A stretch of 22,192 nt of DNA from Mesostigma viride (taxonomy: Eukaryota; Streptophyta; Mesostigmatophyceae; Mesostigmatales; Mesostigmataceae): positions 1 through 22,192 of the forward strand of contig RPFO01001835.1 of NCBI GenBank assembly GCA_009746045.1, given 5' to 3'. Positions 21,889 through 22,192 of the stretch are shown piece by piece. Position numbers and translations under genes: made by a program. Below the pieces are notes generated by a model. That model searched no databases. It was not told the DNA's origin and was given only the letters and a program-made list of their open reading frames with translations. Numbering within the stretch: position 1 is the stretch's first letter; each line of letters begins with the position of its first letter.

Positions 21889-22192
21889 TTATGCATCGTC
21901 AAGAGCGTCCGCCCAAGAAACGCTGACGTCACCTAGCTCAAGATCGATATCTGTTTGGCGTTCGATCTGCTTAGAAGAAGAGACAATCAGGTTGCAAAAA
22001 GAACGGAAAGATTCGGCGTCCTCTCCGCTCTTCATGCGTTTGACACGTCGGCACACGAGACGAACATTAGAAGAAGTGACGTCCTCCTGTGGGTTGATAA
22101 TATCTATAGCAGCAGAACAACCTGGGACAATGTTGTCAGACGTTTCAGGTCCGTACGTCATGTCGATTCCTGAAACTGCGCAACGACCGTTT
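21889..22192 (-). CDS. Partial unknown gene, 5' end beyond the window
   Basis: The frame is open from the stop at 21889 to the right edge. An ATG at 22161 would give 90 aa, but ten more codons upstream remain open and look coding (RCAVSGID), so the true start is probably outside. Visible features: INPQEDVTSSNVRLVCRRVK, a basic-polar centre, a helix with ESFRSFCNLIVSSSKQIE and an acidic end. Three Cys are present without a clear cluster. Its stop is 48 bp before the next start on the same strand. Not recognised. Confidence 0.55.
   Translation of the reverse strand, partial: NGRCAVSGIDMTYGPETSDNIVPGCSAAIDIINPQEDVTSSNVRLVCRRVKRMKSGEDAESFRSFCNLIVSSSKQIERQTDIDLELGDVSVSWADALDDA

Noticed and set aside
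1-22192. tRNA or rRNA genes
   Set aside because: No stretch with a recognisable cloverleaf or conserved rRNA core was noticed; a scan by eye is not exhaustive.

Overview
The window looks like the left part of a eukaryotic large dsDNA virus (Nucleocytoviricota or a smaller relative), either free or integrated in a protist or algal genome. Support: a UL52-type archaeo-eukaryotic primase, a separate D5-like SF3 helicase, a YqaJ exonuclease, a poxvirus A22-type RuvC resolvase and a Vsr-like nuclease. There are also a degenerate mRNA-capping nucleotidyltransferase, an SLATT membrane protein, RING/TRAF zinc-finger and F-box-like proteins, and several proteins that look like uncharacterised NCLDV families. 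From 3.2 kb on, genes are intronless, on both strands, and spaced by tens of bases or overlapping. No major capsid protein, packaging ATPase, B-family polymerase or RNA polymerase is in this window, so I do not assign a lineage. Family names are from memory of motifs; no search was run.

Layout. 1-2750: no convincing gene; low complexity, C-rich then G-rich on the top strand, with microsatellites, 73-76 bp direct repeats, T17 and a perfect 30 bp palindrome. 2754-3206: iteron-like tandem units, then a TGTCAC-dense tract. 3201-3398: the start of a viral gene cut off where the repeats begin. 3503-5665: capping-like protein (+) converging on the primase (-). 5821-9351: seven-gene plus-strand block with SLATT, three small proteins, a frame-disrupted protein, a 421-aa membrane-anchored protein and a two-TM protein. 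9338-10830: YqaJ and RuvC genes (-). 10859-12922: three plus-strand genes (unknown, Cys-His/F-box-like, DUF5832-like). 12884-14041: three small genes. 14075-16270: D5 helicase (-). 16457-18698: small membrane protein (+), then an unknown gene and RING/TRAF gene (-). 18739-22192: one tiny plus gene, then a minus-strand run ending in a partial gene at the edge.

Functions fall into a replication/recombination set (primase, helicase, YqaJ, RuvC, Vsr-like nuclease, possible ssDNA-binding protein), a host-interaction set (SLATT, RING/TRAF, F-box-like) and a membrane/possible virion set (6610-9351, 13757-14041, 20644-21078). The left edge (repeats, truncated gene, non-viral-looking DNA) and two apparent frameshifts fit an integrated, partly decaying copy or assembly error. 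A genuine viral terminus is also possible.
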